DNA of 64,000 bases from Bacteroidota bacterium (GCA_018829205.1 JAHJUE010000003.1:57647-121646), one strand, 5' to 3'. Positions 8,189 to 18,057 are shown, numbered from the stretch's first letter. Notes: a model not told the origin generated them from the letters alone. A program made the numbers and translations.

Positions 8189-9319
8189 GTGGAGATACAA
8201 ATCAAGGAAGTAAGTTCGGCAAAGGATTTGAAAAAATTTGTCAATTTCCAATACTCTTTATATAAAGAAAATAAATTTTGGGTTCCGCCGTTAATATCCG
8301 ATGAATTAAAAACTCTTAAAAAAGATAAAAATCCCGCCTTTGATTTTTGTGATGCGAAATATTGGCTTGCATATAAAGACAATAAAATTGTAGGAAGAAT
8401 TGCCGGCATCATAAATAAAAAGTATAATGAAAAATTTGGCCAAAATATTGCACGGTTCGGATGGCTTGATTTTATTGACGATGAAAATGTTTCTGCCGCC
8501 TTATTTAAAACCGCGGAAAAATGGGCGAAAGATAACGGAATGAATTACATACACGGTCCATTGGGATTTACCGATATGGACGGTGAAGGCACACTGGTTG
8601 AAGGGTTTGAGGAATTAAGTACGCTCGGAGCAATATATAATTACCCCTATTATCCTTCACATATTGAAAAACTAAACTATATTAAAGATACCGATTGGGT
8701 TGAATTTGAAGTAACAATGCATGGAGAAATACCCGAAAAAATTAAAAGAATTGCAGAGATAGCTTTAAAAAGAAATAAATTGAAAGTTTTACAGGTAAAA
8801 AAAGCCAAAGAAATGCTTCCTTATGCGCGTGAAATATTTTATGTGCTTAATGATGCTTATAAAGATTTATACGGATTCGTTGAATTATCTGACAAACAAA
8901 TTGACATGTATGTAAAACAGTATTTCGGGTTTATTATTCCGGAGTACGTTCCAGTTGTTCTTGATGAAAATAATAAAGTAGCGGCTTTCGGTATTATGAT
9001 GCCTTCATTATCAAAAGCGCTGCAGAAAAATAAAGGGAAGCTTTTTCCTTTCGGATTTATTCATATTCTTAAAGCGCTTAAGAATAATAAAAACGTTGAC
9101 CTGTATTTAACTGCAGTGAGACCCGACATGCAGGATAAAGGTGTAAATGCAATCATTATTCATGAAACAAATAAAGTATTTATAAAAAATAAAATTCATA
9201 AAGTTGAAACAAACCGCGAGCTTGAGGAAAATTCCAAAGTTCAGGCTCAGTGGAGATTTTTTCAAAACAGGCAGCACAAAAGAAGAAGATGCTATAAAAA
9301 ACAAATAACGGATAACTAA
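8189..9319 (+). CDS. GNAT-fold family protein (putative N-acetyltransferase)
   Basis: 376 aa, GTG start, weak SD. It resembles a conserved family of ~370-aa proteins annotated as GNAT-type acetyltransferases. Conserved-looking parts are VNFQYSLYKENKFWVPPL near the N-terminus, WLAYKDNKIVGRIAGIIN (GNAT-like beta4/acetyl-CoA region), GPLGFTDMDGEGTLVEGF mid-protein, and the basic ending VQAQWRFFQNRQHKRRRCYK. Substrate and biological role are unknown to me. It is monocistronic, with about 110 bp of featureless DNA upstream. Confidence 0.72.
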   Translation: MEIQIKEVSSAKDLKKFVNFQYSLYKENKFWVPPLISDELKTLKKDKNPAFDFCDAKYWLAYKDNKIVGRIAGIINKKYNEKFGQNIARFGWLDFIDDENVSAALFKTAEKWAKDNGMNYIHGPLGFTDMDGEGTLVEGFEELSTLGAIYNYPYYPSHIEKLNYIKDTDWVEFEVTMHGEIPEKIKRIAEIALKRNKLKVLQVKKAKEMLPYAREIFYVLNDAYKDLYGFVELSDKQIDMYVKQYFGFIIPEYVPVVLDENNKVAAFGIMMPSLSKALQKNKGKLFPFGFIHILKALKNNKNVDLYLTAVRPDMQDKGVNAIIIHETNKVFIKNKIHKVETNRELEENSKVQAQWRFFQNRQHKRRRCYKKQITDN

Positions 9320-9383
9320 CGTATTACTTTAGCTCCGTTCATCCGTAAAGTGATTAACTAATTTATTTACAAAGGAGTTACAA

Positions 9384-9800
9384 ATGAAAATCTATGTTGG
9401 AAATTTGTCTTATGAAGTCACTGAGGATGATCTAAAGGTGGCTTTTGAACAATACGGTAGTGTCGATTCCGTTGCTATTATTATTGACAGAGCTACCGGT
9501 AGATCAAAAGGATTCGGCTTTGTTGAAATGTCTTCAAGCAGTGAAGCACAAGCTGCAATTGAAGCATTAAACGAAAAAGATCTTAAAGGCAGAAACTTAA
9601 GTGTAAACGAAGCTAGACCTAAAACTGATTCTCCTGGCGGAAGGCGCGGCGGATCGGGCGGCGGAAGAAGCGGATTCGGCGGCGGATCAGGCGGCGGAAG
9701 AGGCGGATTCGGCGGCGGCAGCGGAAGAGGCGGCGGAAAAAGCGGATTCGGCGGTGGCAACAGAAGCGGCGGCGGAGGCGGAAGACGCGGCGATAGATAA
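9384..9800 (+). CDS. RRM RNA-binding protein with Gly/Arg-rich tail
   Basis: 138 aa. Residues 1-80 are one RNA-recognition motif with both signatures: RNP2 IYVGNL and RNP1 KGFGFVEM. Residues 85-138 are a low-complexity Gly/Arg/Ser tail with repeated GGGRGGFGGG-like units, like the cold-responsive Rbp proteins of cyanobacteria and eukaryotic hnRNP-type tails. It probably binds single-stranded RNA as a chaperone or cold-shock factor. A strong SD (AAAGGAG) precedes ATG 9384. The tail is coded by GC-rich GGC/GGA codons, a sharp local composition shift in an AT-rich region. A perfect terminator follows. Confidence 0.92.
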   Translation: MKIYVGNLSYEVTEDDLKVAFEQYGSVDSVAIIIDRATGRSKGFGFVEMSSSSEAQAAIEALNEKDLKGRNLSVNEARPKTDSPGGRRGGSGGGRSGFGGGSGGGRGGFGGGSGRGGGKSGFGGGNRSGGGGGRRGDR

Positions 9801-9827
9801 TTTATTTATTAATTATTTATAAAAATT

Positions 9828-9878
9828 AATCCGTCACTTTATTTTCGAAAAAGAATTTATTAAGTGACGGATTTTTTT
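9828..9878. terminator. Bidirectional terminator between convergent genes
   Basis: Arms AATCCGTCACTT (9828-9839) and AAGTGACGGATT (9862-9873) are perfect complements around a 22-base loop, followed by T7. A-rich sequence on the other side would serve the minus-strand BACON gene, which ends at 9911. Confidence 0.85.
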
Positions 9879-9910
9879 ATTAATTCATTCTATTTGCATT
9901 CGGTATCTTA

Positions 9911-12900
9911 CTAAAATGCCGAATTAAGTTTTACAGTAATCGTTTTTGATTCATCATTTGAGCCGTATACATATATATTTCCAACAACAATTTGATTTGT
10001 TTTTTGCAATGAAATATTTTCTTCCTGATTGTTTGTTTGCAAAACAACTCTTACTGTATTACTTCCGGCCGATATCGTTCCCGAATTTAGATTTGTGATA
10101 ATTTGTATGCTGCTGAAATTATTTTCAATTGAAATAGTCCACGATAATTCACCGCTTCCGGTGTTGGCAATATCAAAAGTTTTTTCTTCTTCCATTGTAT
10201 TAAATTCAATTATTTCAGTAGAAACGTTTAGATGCGGTTCCGTAACTGTTACATATAAATGAATTGTAGCGTTGCCTCCGTTCGAGTAAATTTGAATATC
10301 GGCATTATGCTGCCCGGGCTGAAGATCTGATCTATTAATAGTAACAGTAACTGATTGTGAACCAGTTATGCTTCCGCTTGTCAAATTCATAGATACCCAG
10401 TTGTTTTCAGCAAGAGTAGTTATATACATAATTTCCGAACTCCATGTAAGCGTACCCGAGCCTGAGTTTTGTATGGTGAAGGACTTTTCAGATTCGGAAT
10501 CCCCGAAATTTATTTCTGTTAAAGATACCGATAAATTTGGAACTTCCGGTACTGACATTGTAACCTGAACATTTGCATTGCCGCCATTTGATGAAATAGT
10601 AATAGTCGCAGAATAATTTCCTGGAGCGAGGTTTTCTCTTGTAATATTTACTAAAGCATTATTCCTTTGATTTGTTCCTAATGTGCCGCTATCCGGCAGA
10701 ACCGAGATCCAAGATTCATTTACAGTTGCTTTCCAATTTAGATTTCCTGTGCCAATATTGGTTATTTCAAGAGTTTTTAAGGAATCAATTTCTCCGAAAT
10801 TTAATGAATTAGGATTAATTGATAATTTGGAATTATCTTTAACTGACATCTTAACAGGAACAGTTACATTACCGCCGTTGGACGATATTATCAAGTTTGT
10901 TGAATAATCACCGGGTGTAAGACCATTTCGAACAATAGTAATACTAATATCTTGTTTTAATTTAGATCCGATAGTTCCGGCTATTAAAGATGTTGTTAGC
11001 CAAGAAACGTTTTTAGTTAAACTCCAATTTAAATTAGCTTCTCCTTCATTTATAATTTCTATAGTTTTCAAACTTTCAGTTTGTCCGAAATCTAATTCAG
11101 TGGGATTAACCGAAAGTTTTGAAGCTTCATTAACTTTCATTTCTACCGGTATAGTTCCAGTGCCGCCGTTTGAAGTAATAATAATATTTCCGGAATAGAT
11201 TCCCGCCGGTAAAGTACCTCTATTTATTTTTACTTCAACAGTATTTTTCAGATTCGGCCCAGCAGTTCCGGATTTTAGAACAACATCAATCCAAGGCTGG
11301 TCAGCTGTTAATTGCCAGATTAAGTCAGCATTTCCTTCATTTATTATTTCAAAAACTTTTGATAAATCATTACCCCCAAAAATTAATGAATTAGGAGTAA
11401 ATAATATTTTAGCCGATCCGGTTATAACAAGAGTTACTTGAATTATTTCGTTTCCATAATCCGAAGTAACATTAATATTTCCAGTGTAAGTTCCTGGTGT
11501 AAGTCCAATTGTATTTACAGAAACATTAATTACATCAACTTCAGTTGTAGTATTTCCGCTGCCGAGTGAAACTGAAATCCAGGTTTTCGTAGCGGATAAT
11601 TGCCAATTTAGCTGACCATCTCCTTGATTTCTAATTTCGAACGAAGCATCAGTATTAAGATTCGTAAATGATAGAGATGTTGGGGATATACTCAATTTAG
11701 GTGAAAGCGCAACTTTCATTTTTACCGGTATTGTAAAATTCCCACCGCTAGAATTAATTATTATATTGCTTGAATAATCGCCGGCATCTAATCCAAGTCT
11801 ATTTACATTTACATTAATGCTAATTTTTTGTTTTCCCGCGATACTTCCTCCAGGGGAAGATATTAGCAACCAGGATGCATTAGATGTTAAACTCCAATTA
11901 AGAATTTGATCTCCATTATTGCTAAGTTCTAATATTTTTAAAACATTAGTTTTGCCAAAGTCTAATTCAATCGGATTAATGGACAATGTTGCTTTCTGCA
12001 ATACGGTCATTGAGACTAAGATGTTTTCATTTCCACCATTAGAAGTAATAGAAATAATTGCTGAATAATTTCCGGGAAGTAGATTTTTTCTTGAAATGCT
12101 TACAGAAACATTATTCCTTTGGTTTTGGGTTATTGTTCCTTCCGCCGGATTCAAGGAAATCCAAGTTTCATTTACAGTAGCTTTCCAATTCAAATTCCCA
12201 GATCCAGTATTTGTAATTTCAAGAGTTTTTAAAGAATCAATTTCTCCAAAATTCAGGGAATTGGAACTTACAGATAATATAGAATTATCTTTTACAGACA
12301 TTATAACTGGAATAATTACATTGCCTCCGTTTGACGAAACCGAAATGTTTGCAGTGTAATTTCCAGGCTGAAGCCCAATCTTATTTATATTAATATCTAT
12401 AACATCGTTCTGGTTTCCTAATAATGATCCGTTTAATTTGGGAATTAAAATCCAGGGAACGTTTGCAGTTATCTGCCAATTAAGATTTCCGATTCCGTCG
12501 TTTTTAATTTCTAATTTTTTAGTCGTTTCAGTATCGCCGAAATTTAATTCAATTGGATTAACAATTAGTAGAGGGTTTTCAACAATATTCATACTAACTC
12601 GAAGGCTTGCATTCCCTCCGTTTGAAATAATATTAATATTGCCTGAATAATTTCCTGGAGTAAGTGTATTTCTGCTTACCTTTACTTCAATTTCATTTTT
12701 GCTTTTTGGTTCTGCTGTACCAGAGGTTACGGCTATTTCAATCCATGTTTGATCACTAAACAATTCCCATGTTAAATCGGCGTCGCCTTCATTTATAATT
12801 TCAAAAACTTTTGATAATTCATTTTCTCCAAAGTCCAAAGCAAGGGGACTAATTAATATTTGTGGCGATCCTGTAATGACAAGAGTAATTTGAATTGATT

Positions 12901-14170
12901 CATTCCCGAAGTCGGAAGATACAAGCACACTTCCAGTATATGTGCCGGGACTAAGCCCGTTTGTATTTACAGTAACATTAATAGTATCTTTTTCGGTTGA
13001 TGTGCTTCCGCCTGTCGGGGAAACCTGAATCCAGCTCTGATTAGCTCTTATATTCCAGTTTAGTTCTCCTTCACCGGTGTTTGTAATCTCAAAGGACGCT
13101 TCTCTATTTTCATTTGTAAAAGAAAGCGAGGATAACGAAAGATTTAGTGCTGGTGATTTAATAACAGTCATACTAACCGGAATTGTTAAATTCCCGCCGT
13201 TTGAATTAATTATAATATTAGCAGCGTAACTACCGGGCTGAAGACCTAATCTTAGTACCGCAACATTTAACTCCTGTGTACCGGTTGAAATAGAATCAGA
13301 CGGGGGAGTTAATGTAATCCAGGTTTCAGAAGTTGAAGCCGACCAATTCAGAACACCGGTACCTCGGTTTGAGATTTGAATTCGTTTTATTATTTCCGCC
13401 GCTCCGAAATCTAATTTATTATGACTTACGCTCAATAACGGTGCGGTCTTTTTCGATGCCGTAACATTTATTGAGTCCATTACCTTGACATTATTATAAA
13501 GAAATATTTTACCAGTATTATCGCCGGTGGATAGTTTTCTATTATCAATTTTTACGGTAATTGAAGTATCACTTTTATCAAATGTTTTTTTTAGATCAGT
13601 TAATTTGGATAGAAAATTTGTTGAATCGATGCTTAATGTTCCCGTATCAGGCCGGACACTTATCCACTCTCTGTCAGCAACAAATTTCCACTTGAAAAGG
13701 TAATTCCCAATGTTGCGAATATTAAAACTATTTAATGAATCGGAAAAACCGAAATTTAAAGTTTTATCTGATATCTCAGCTAGCGCTTTGATTTCCATTT
13801 TTACATTTACTGTTTTCCTGCTTGTTTTATTCTGAAAATTTATTTCTATATTGTCATCATATTCTCCGGGTGATAATCCGTTACGGTTTATTTTTACTGT
13901 AATTGTATCCGGACTATCAATATTAATAATTCCGCTATCGGGACTAATTAGTATCCAACTTGAAGAGGGAGTAATTTCCCACTTTACGTCAAACGAATCG
14001 GCATAAGATATAATAAACTGTTTTTCCTGCTCGAATAAATCGTATTTAAGCGTATCGTTTGATACACCTACAAATTCAAGGTCATAAGGCGCAAAAAAAT
14101 CGCAGCTGAAAAAAAATGCTAAAAATATTATAGGTATTAATCTTATAAATATTTTATTAGTTTTTCTCAT
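9911..14170 (-). CDS. Giant BACON-repeat lipoprotein, 14 modules
   Basis: 1419 aa. The signal peptide ends in FFFSC with Cys at residue 23, so it is probably a lipoprotein. I divide the mature chain into 14 consecutive modules of about 97 residues. Each has the BACON-like pattern: a DFG strand, a xNxGxGxLxW strand, a W-I/L-x-(V/I)-x-P 'ETWISLNP' strand, a GL-PG-x-Y-(S/T)-(G/A) strand and a closing SNGGN-x-x-(I/V)-x-V strand. Modules 1, 2, 13 and 14 are the most divergent; 3-7 and 8-12 are a duplicated block of five. BACON domains often bind carbohydrate or mucin-like surfaces, so an extended surface stalk or adhesin is plausible. No catalytic domain and no T9SS sorting domain. Paralogue of the gene just upstream (14374-18057). 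Confidence 0.85.
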   Translation of the reverse strand: MRKTNKIFIRLIPIIFLAFFFSCDFFAPYDLEFVGVSNDTLKYDLFEQEKQFIISYADSFDVKWEITPSSSWILISPDSGIINIDSPDTITVKINRNGLSPGEYDDNIEINFQNKTSRKTVNVKMEIKALAEISDKTLNFGFSDSLNSFNIRNIGNYLFKWKFVADREWISVRPDTGTLSIDSTNFLSKLTDLKKTFDKSDTSITVKIDNRKLSTGDNTGKIFLYNNVKVMDSINVTASKKTAPLLSVSHNKLDFGAAEIIKRIQISNRGTGVLNWSASTSETWITLTPPSDSISTGTQELNVAVLRLGLQPGSYAANIIINSNGGNLTIPVSMTVIKSPALNLSLSSLSFTNENREASFEITNTGEGELNWNIRANQSWIQVSPTGGSTSTEKDTINVTVNTNGLSPGTYTGSVLVSSDFGNESIQITLVITGSPQILISPLALDFGENELSKVFEIINEGDADLTWELFSDQTWIEIAVTSGTAEPKSKNEIEVKVSRNTLTPGNYSGNINIISNGGNASLRVSMNIVENPLLIVNPIELNFGDTETTKKLEIKNDGIGNLNWQITANVPWILIPKLNGSLLGNQNDVIDININKIGLQPGNYTANISVSSNGGNVIIPVIMSVKDNSILSVSSNSLNFGEIDSLKTLEITNTGSGNLNWKATVNETWISLNPAEGTITQNQRNNVSVSISRKNLLPGNYSAIISITSNGGNENILVSMTVLQKATLSINPIELDFGKTNVLKILELSNNGDQILNWSLTSNASWLLISSPGGSIAGKQKISINVNVNRLGLDAGDYSSNIIINSSGGNFTIPVKMKVALSPKLSISPTSLSFTNLNTDASFEIRNQGDGQLNWQLSATKTWISVSLGSGNTTTEVDVINVSVNTIGLTPGTYTGNINVTSDYGNEIIQVTLVITGSAKILFTPNSLIFGGNDLSKVFEIINEGNADLIWQLTADQPWIDVVLKSGTAGPNLKNTVEVKINRGTLPAGIYSGNIIITSNGGTGTIPVEMKVNEASKLSVNPTELDFGQTESLKTIEIINEGEANLNWSLTKNVSWLTTSLIAGTIGSKLKQDISITIVRNGLTPGDYSTNLIISSNGGNVTVPVKMSVKDNSKLSINPNSLNFGEIDSLKTLEITNIGTGNLNWKATVNESWISVLPDSGTLGTNQRNNALVNITRENLAPGNYSATITISSNGGNANVQVTMSVPEVPNLSVSLTEINFGDSESEKSFTIQNSGSGTLTWSSEIMYITTLAENNWVSMNLTSGSITGSQSVTVTINRSDLQPGQHNADIQIYSNGGNATIHLYVTVTEPHLNVSTEIIEFNTMEEEKTFDIANTGSGELSWTISIENNFSSIQIITNLNSGTISAGSNTVRVVLQTNNQEENISLQKTNQIVVGNIYVYGSNDESKTITVKLNSAF
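10541..13447 (-). repeat. Duplicated block of five BACON modules
   Basis: Residues 242-726 (13447-11993) and 727-1210 (11992-10541) are two successive blocks of five modules that match position by position. Modules 4 and 9 share SLSFTN and end ...TLVITGS. Modules 5 and 10 share SKVFEIINEG(D/N)ADL. Modules 7 and 12 share LNFGEIDSLKTLEIT and NLNWKATVNE(T/S)WIS. This is a higher-order repeat of about 485 residues (1.45 kb), best explained by an in-frame tandem duplication. Confidence 0.85.
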
Positions 14171-14373
14171 TATATAGACACCCGAAAATTAGAAAAGGAG
14201 AGATTATTTGAACGATTAAGGTACATTATAAATATTTTAAAGTAAATAAAATGTATTTTTAATCACATACAGTTCATTATAGCATTAGAATGTCTGTAAG
14301 TAAAAATTATTGAAATAAAAATTGGTGATATGCTTCATTAGTATTTTACATTGTATAAAAAAATATTCATTTA

Positions 14374-17300
14374 TTATTTCTTTATAAACGTAATTAGAAT
14401 TGACTTATTACCGCCGTTGGAATTTATATTTATTTTGGAATTCTTTTCATTGTTAGGTATTAAATTTTCATCAATACTAACATTTACAACAATAGAAGTG
14501 GAAGGTAGTAGCGAACCTGATTGTGGATCGACTGAAAGCCAATTATCAAGTTCATGATCAATTTCCCAATTTAGAATTCCCTCGCCGGTATTTTGTATAA
14601 TAAATGAGAGAGTTTTAGTAACAGCATCAAAATTTAACTTATTATCGGATAAATCTAATTTTGGTTTCCCGTCCAATTTCAAACTAACTTCTATTGATTC
14701 ATTCCCGCCGTTGGATTCGACAAAAATTTTACCGGAATAATCGCCGGGCAAAAGTTCATTCTTGTCAATAGTTACATGAATTTCATCGTTTCCTTTTACG
14801 CCAATTATTCCTTCCGTTTTTGACAATGTAAGCCAGGAAATGTTTTCCGACAACCGCCATAAAAGATCTACATCACCCATGTTTTTAATTTCTATAATTT
14901 GTAATGTATCACGTTCAGTAAATTTCAGATTTTTTGGGCTCGATGAAAGTTTAGCATTTGCTATTATCGTTAGATCAATTTTAACAATCTCTTCGCCGCC
15001 ATTAGTAGTTATTTTTATGTTTCCTGAATACTTACCCGGAGCCAAGCCGTCACGAATAATAAACAAATCGATAATACCGCTTTGTTTCGGAGCCGTGATG
15101 CCTGAACTGTTTAATATATTTATCCACGGCTGATCGGCTGAAGCCTGCCAAATTAAATTAGCGTCCCCTGTATTTTTAATTTCAATAACAGCCGATGAAT
15201 CAGTATCCCTGAGGTTTAAGTTTTTCGGACTAACCGAAAATTTAATGTTTTCAGTAATTGTAAGATCAACATTAACAATCTCTTCGCCGCCGTTAGTGAT
15301 AATCTTTATAGTTCCTGAATATTTACCCGGAGTCAAGCCGTCGCGAATAATGAACAAATCGATAATACCGCTTTGTTTCGGAGCCGTAGTGCCCGAGTTG
15401 TTTAATATATTTATCCACGGCTGATCGGCTGAAGCCTGCCAAATTAAATTATCATCCCCGGTATTTTTAATTTCAATAACAGCCGATGAATCTTTATCCC
15501 TGAGGTTTATGTTTTTCGGGCTAACAGAAAATTTAATGTTATCAGTAATCGTTAGATCAATCTTAACAATCTCTTCGCCGCCGTTAGTGGTAATCTTTAT
15601 AGTTCCTGAATATTTACCCGGAGCCAAGCCGTCGCGAATAATGAACAAATCGATAATATCGCTTTGTTTCGGAGCCGTAGTGCCAGAACTGTTTAATATA
15701 TTTATCCACGGTTGATCAGCTGAAGCCTGCCAAATTAAATTAGCGTCCCCGGTATTTTTAATTTCAATAACAGCCGATGAATCTTTATCCCTGAAGTTTA
15801 AGTTTTTCGGACTAACCGAAAATTTAATGTTTTCTGTAATTGTCAATAATACGTTTATACTTGCATTCCCGCCGTTAGATGCAATTTGAATTCTGCCGGA
15901 ATATTGACCTGGCGCTAAATTAATTTTGTTTACATTAACTTCGACCTTATCAATTTTATTAGGTATACAAGAGCCCGATTTCTTATTAAACGTAATCCAT
16001 GTTTTATCTGAAGATAATTCCCAATTTAATTTTCCGGTCCCTTCATTTTGAATTTCAATTGTTTCTATAGAATTGTTACTATCAAAAAATAATTCCGGCG
16101 AATTCAACTTAAGTTTTGGAACTTCGTTTATAATCATGCTTAAATTAACACTGCCGTTTCCGCCTGATGAAGCAATATTTATAACGCCTGAATAATTCCC
16201 GGGAGGTAAACCGTTTTTATTTATTTTTACTTCAATCTTATCGGTACTATTTGGATTTGTTTTCCCGGAACTAGGATTGATTTCAATCCATGGCTGACTT
16301 GCAGTTAGTTGCCACTCTAATGGAATTTTGCTGCTATTAATTATATCAATTGAGCTGACCGACTGGTTTTCATTAAAAATTATTGAAGCCGGATTAAATT
16401 CAAGTTTTGAAGTCACCGGTATAACAAGTGAGATTTTAATAATTTCACTTCCAAAATTAGATGATACTTTAATATTCCCGGTATAATTTCCGGGAATAAG
16501 TTTAGAGGTATTTACTGAAACTTTTACTAAATCTATTTCGTTTGTTGTCGTGCCGCTAAGTGTGGAAATATTAATCCAATCCGAATCAGTTTCCAAATGC
16601 CATGTTAATATACCCCCGCCTCCATTTGAAATTTCAAATGCTGAATTATTATTTTCATCTGTAAAAGTTAATATTGAAGGGTTAATTTTTAATATAGGAA
16701 ATAACGGGACGGTAAAAGTCACAGGAACAATTAAATTACCGCCATTTGAATTAATATTAATTTCTCCGGAATAATTTCCGGGTTCTAATCCAATCCTAAG
16801 TATTCCAACTTTTAATTCATTAGTGTTATTTGAAACCGATCCGCCGGAAGGAGTTATTGTAATCCATGATTCTTTTGACGAAGCTGTCCATGACAATAAT
16901 CCTGTTCCATTATTAGCAATAACAATTTGTTTCAATAATTCAGTATCACCAAAATCTAATTTATCCGGTAAACAAGAAATAACTGGTGATTCCGGTACTG
17001 TCATTGAAATACCAATTTCAGCTTTACCGCCGTTGGAAGCCAACTCTATTTTGGAATTATATTTACCCGGCGCAAGTCCGGTTCTGTTAATAATAATTTC
17101 CATCTCAGCCGAATTAACTTTATTCATTTGGGAATTATCTGTTTCTGATGATACGATCGTTCCTTTATCATATTGATTAACTGATCCTGAAATGGGGTTA
17201 ATACTTATCCATGCTGCATTTGGAGATGCTTTCCAATTTAATGTTTCTTCGCCGTGGTTTTCAATGGTAATTGTATTAGAACTAATATCTTTGGAAAAAT

Positions 17301-18057
17301 CTATTTTGTTTTTACTTATTTTTAACTTTGCCGGTTCGGCTTTATATACCGATAAACTTAATGAATCCATACCGGCATTGGATGTAATTTTAACAATTCC
17401 TGAATTAAGTCTTTTTAATAATTTCTTTTTATCAACTTTGATTGTGATGGCTGTATCGCTTTTTGATTTTATTGAAGGATCATTCATTCCTCTCCATAAA
17501 AATTTTGAAGAATCAATGTTTAATAAACCTGTATCCGGCTGTACAAATACCCAATCTTCATTACAATTAAAATCCCAATTAAGCGGGTAATTTCCTTCAT
17601 TACTTAAAATAATTGTTGCAAGCGAATCTGATGTTCCCAAACTTAAAGAGTCATTTGAAATAGAAAGAATCGGTTTCATTTCTAATTTTACAGTAATTTT
17701 TTTCGAGTCGGATTTATTCTTGAAATTTAGAATCAAGTTCTCCTTATAACTTCCGGGTTTCAATTTTGAACGTTCTATTTTGACTGAAACCGTGTCGGGG
17801 TCATCAATGTTAATTGTACCATTCATTTTTGAAACAGTAATCCAATGGGCAAAGGGTTCAAACTCCCATTTGACATCGAAGGAATCGGCGTATGTAACAA
17901 TAAACTGCTGTTCATTCTCAAATAGACTAAAATCGATTTCATTTTTTGATAAGCTGATATATTCAACATCATAAGGGGAAAAAAAATCGCAGCTGTATAC
18001 AAATACCAATAATAGCATGGATAAAACTAATGAATAATATTTAGTTTCATTTTTCAT
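14374..18057 (-). CDS. Giant BACON-repeat lipoprotein, 12 modules
   Basis: 1227 aa, paralogous to the neighbouring 1419-aa protein. It has a signal peptide with lipobox (VFVYSC), then the same opening block (SCDFFSPYDVEYISL ... YADSFDVKWEFEP) as the paralogue's SCDFFAPYDLEFVGV ... YADSFDVKWEITP. I count 12 BACON-like modules. Modules 1-2 match modules 1-2 of the paralogue, and modules 4-5 match its 3-4. Modules 8, 9 and 10 are nearly identical to each other. Module 3 has a linker insert (VSSETDNSQMNKVNSAEM). No enzyme domain. An extended lipid-anchored surface fibre is the likely shape (inference). Transcribed toward the paralogue with a 203-bp gap, so the pair may be an operon or independently driven. 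Confidence 0.85.
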   Translation of the reverse strand: MKNETKYYSLVLSMLLLVFVYSCDFFSPYDVEYISLSKNEIDFSLFENEQQFIVTYADSFDVKWEFEPFAHWITVSKMNGTINIDDPDTVSVKIERSKLKPGSYKENLILNFKNKSDSKKITVKLEMKPILSISNDSLSLGTSDSLATIILSNEGNYPLNWDFNCNEDWVFVQPDTGLLNIDSSKFLWRGMNDPSIKSKSDTAITIKVDKKKLLKRLNSGIVKITSNAGMDSLSLSVYKAEPAKLKISKNKIDFSKDISSNTITIENHGEETLNWKASPNAAWISINPISGSVNQYDKGTIVSSETDNSQMNKVNSAEMEIIINRTGLAPGKYNSKIELASNGGKAEIGISMTVPESPVISCLPDKLDFGDTELLKQIVIANNGTGLLSWTASSKESWITITPSGGSVSNNTNELKVGILRIGLEPGNYSGEININSNGGNLIVPVTFTVPLFPILKINPSILTFTDENNNSAFEISNGGGGILTWHLETDSDWINISTLSGTTTNEIDLVKVSVNTSKLIPGNYTGNIKVSSNFGSEIIKISLVIPVTSKLEFNPASIIFNENQSVSSIDIINSSKIPLEWQLTASQPWIEINPSSGKTNPNSTDKIEVKINKNGLPPGNYSGVINIASSGGNGSVNLSMIINEVPKLKLNSPELFFDSNNSIETIEIQNEGTGKLNWELSSDKTWITFNKKSGSCIPNKIDKVEVNVNKINLAPGQYSGRIQIASNGGNASINVLLTITENIKFSVSPKNLNFRDKDSSAVIEIKNTGDANLIWQASADQPWINILNSSGTTAPKQSDIIDLFIIRDGLAPGKYSGTIKITTNGGEEIVKIDLTITDNIKFSVSPKNINLRDKDSSAVIEIKNTGDDNLIWQASADQPWINILNNSGTTAPKQSGIIDLFIIRDGLTPGKYSGTIKIITNGGEEIVNVDLTITENIKFSVSPKNLNLRDTDSSAVIEIKNTGDANLIWQASADQPWINILNSSGITAPKQSGIIDLFIIRDGLAPGKYSGNIKITTNGGEEIVKIDLTIIANAKLSSSPKNLKFTERDTLQIIEIKNMGDVDLLWRLSENISWLTLSKTEGIIGVKGNDEIHVTIDKNELLPGDYSGKIFVESNGGNESIEVSLKLDGKPKLDLSDNKLNFDAVTKTLSFIIQNTGEGILNWEIDHELDNWLSVDPQSGSLLPSTSIVVNVSIDENLIPNNEKNSKININSNGGNKSILITFIKK
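14958..15830 (-). repeat. Three tandem 291-bp coding repeats
   Basis: Modules 8, 9 and 10 of the 12-module lipoprotein are encoded by three directly adjacent copies of exactly 291 bp (97 codons): 15830-15540, 15539-15249 and 15248-14958. Nucleotide matches run for tens of bases with few mismatches (compare the sequences around 15241, 15532 and 15823). They are much closer to each other than to the flanking modules, so the expansion is recent and in frame. Confidence 0.92.

Noticed and set aside
9410..9760. 116-codon Pro-rich ORF antisense to the RRM gene
   Set aside because: The reverse of Gly-rich codons always reads as Pro-rich; no start signal or homology.
9911..15830. CRISPR-like regular spacing in the lipoprotein genes
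   Set aside because: The periodicity (about 291 bp) is coding and in frame; there are no short palindromic repeats with unique spacers and no cas genes.
9911..18057. Many long antisense ORFs over the BACON genes
   Set aside because: They are shadows of the repeats in other frames, lack SDs and any recognisable domain, and recur with the repeats.
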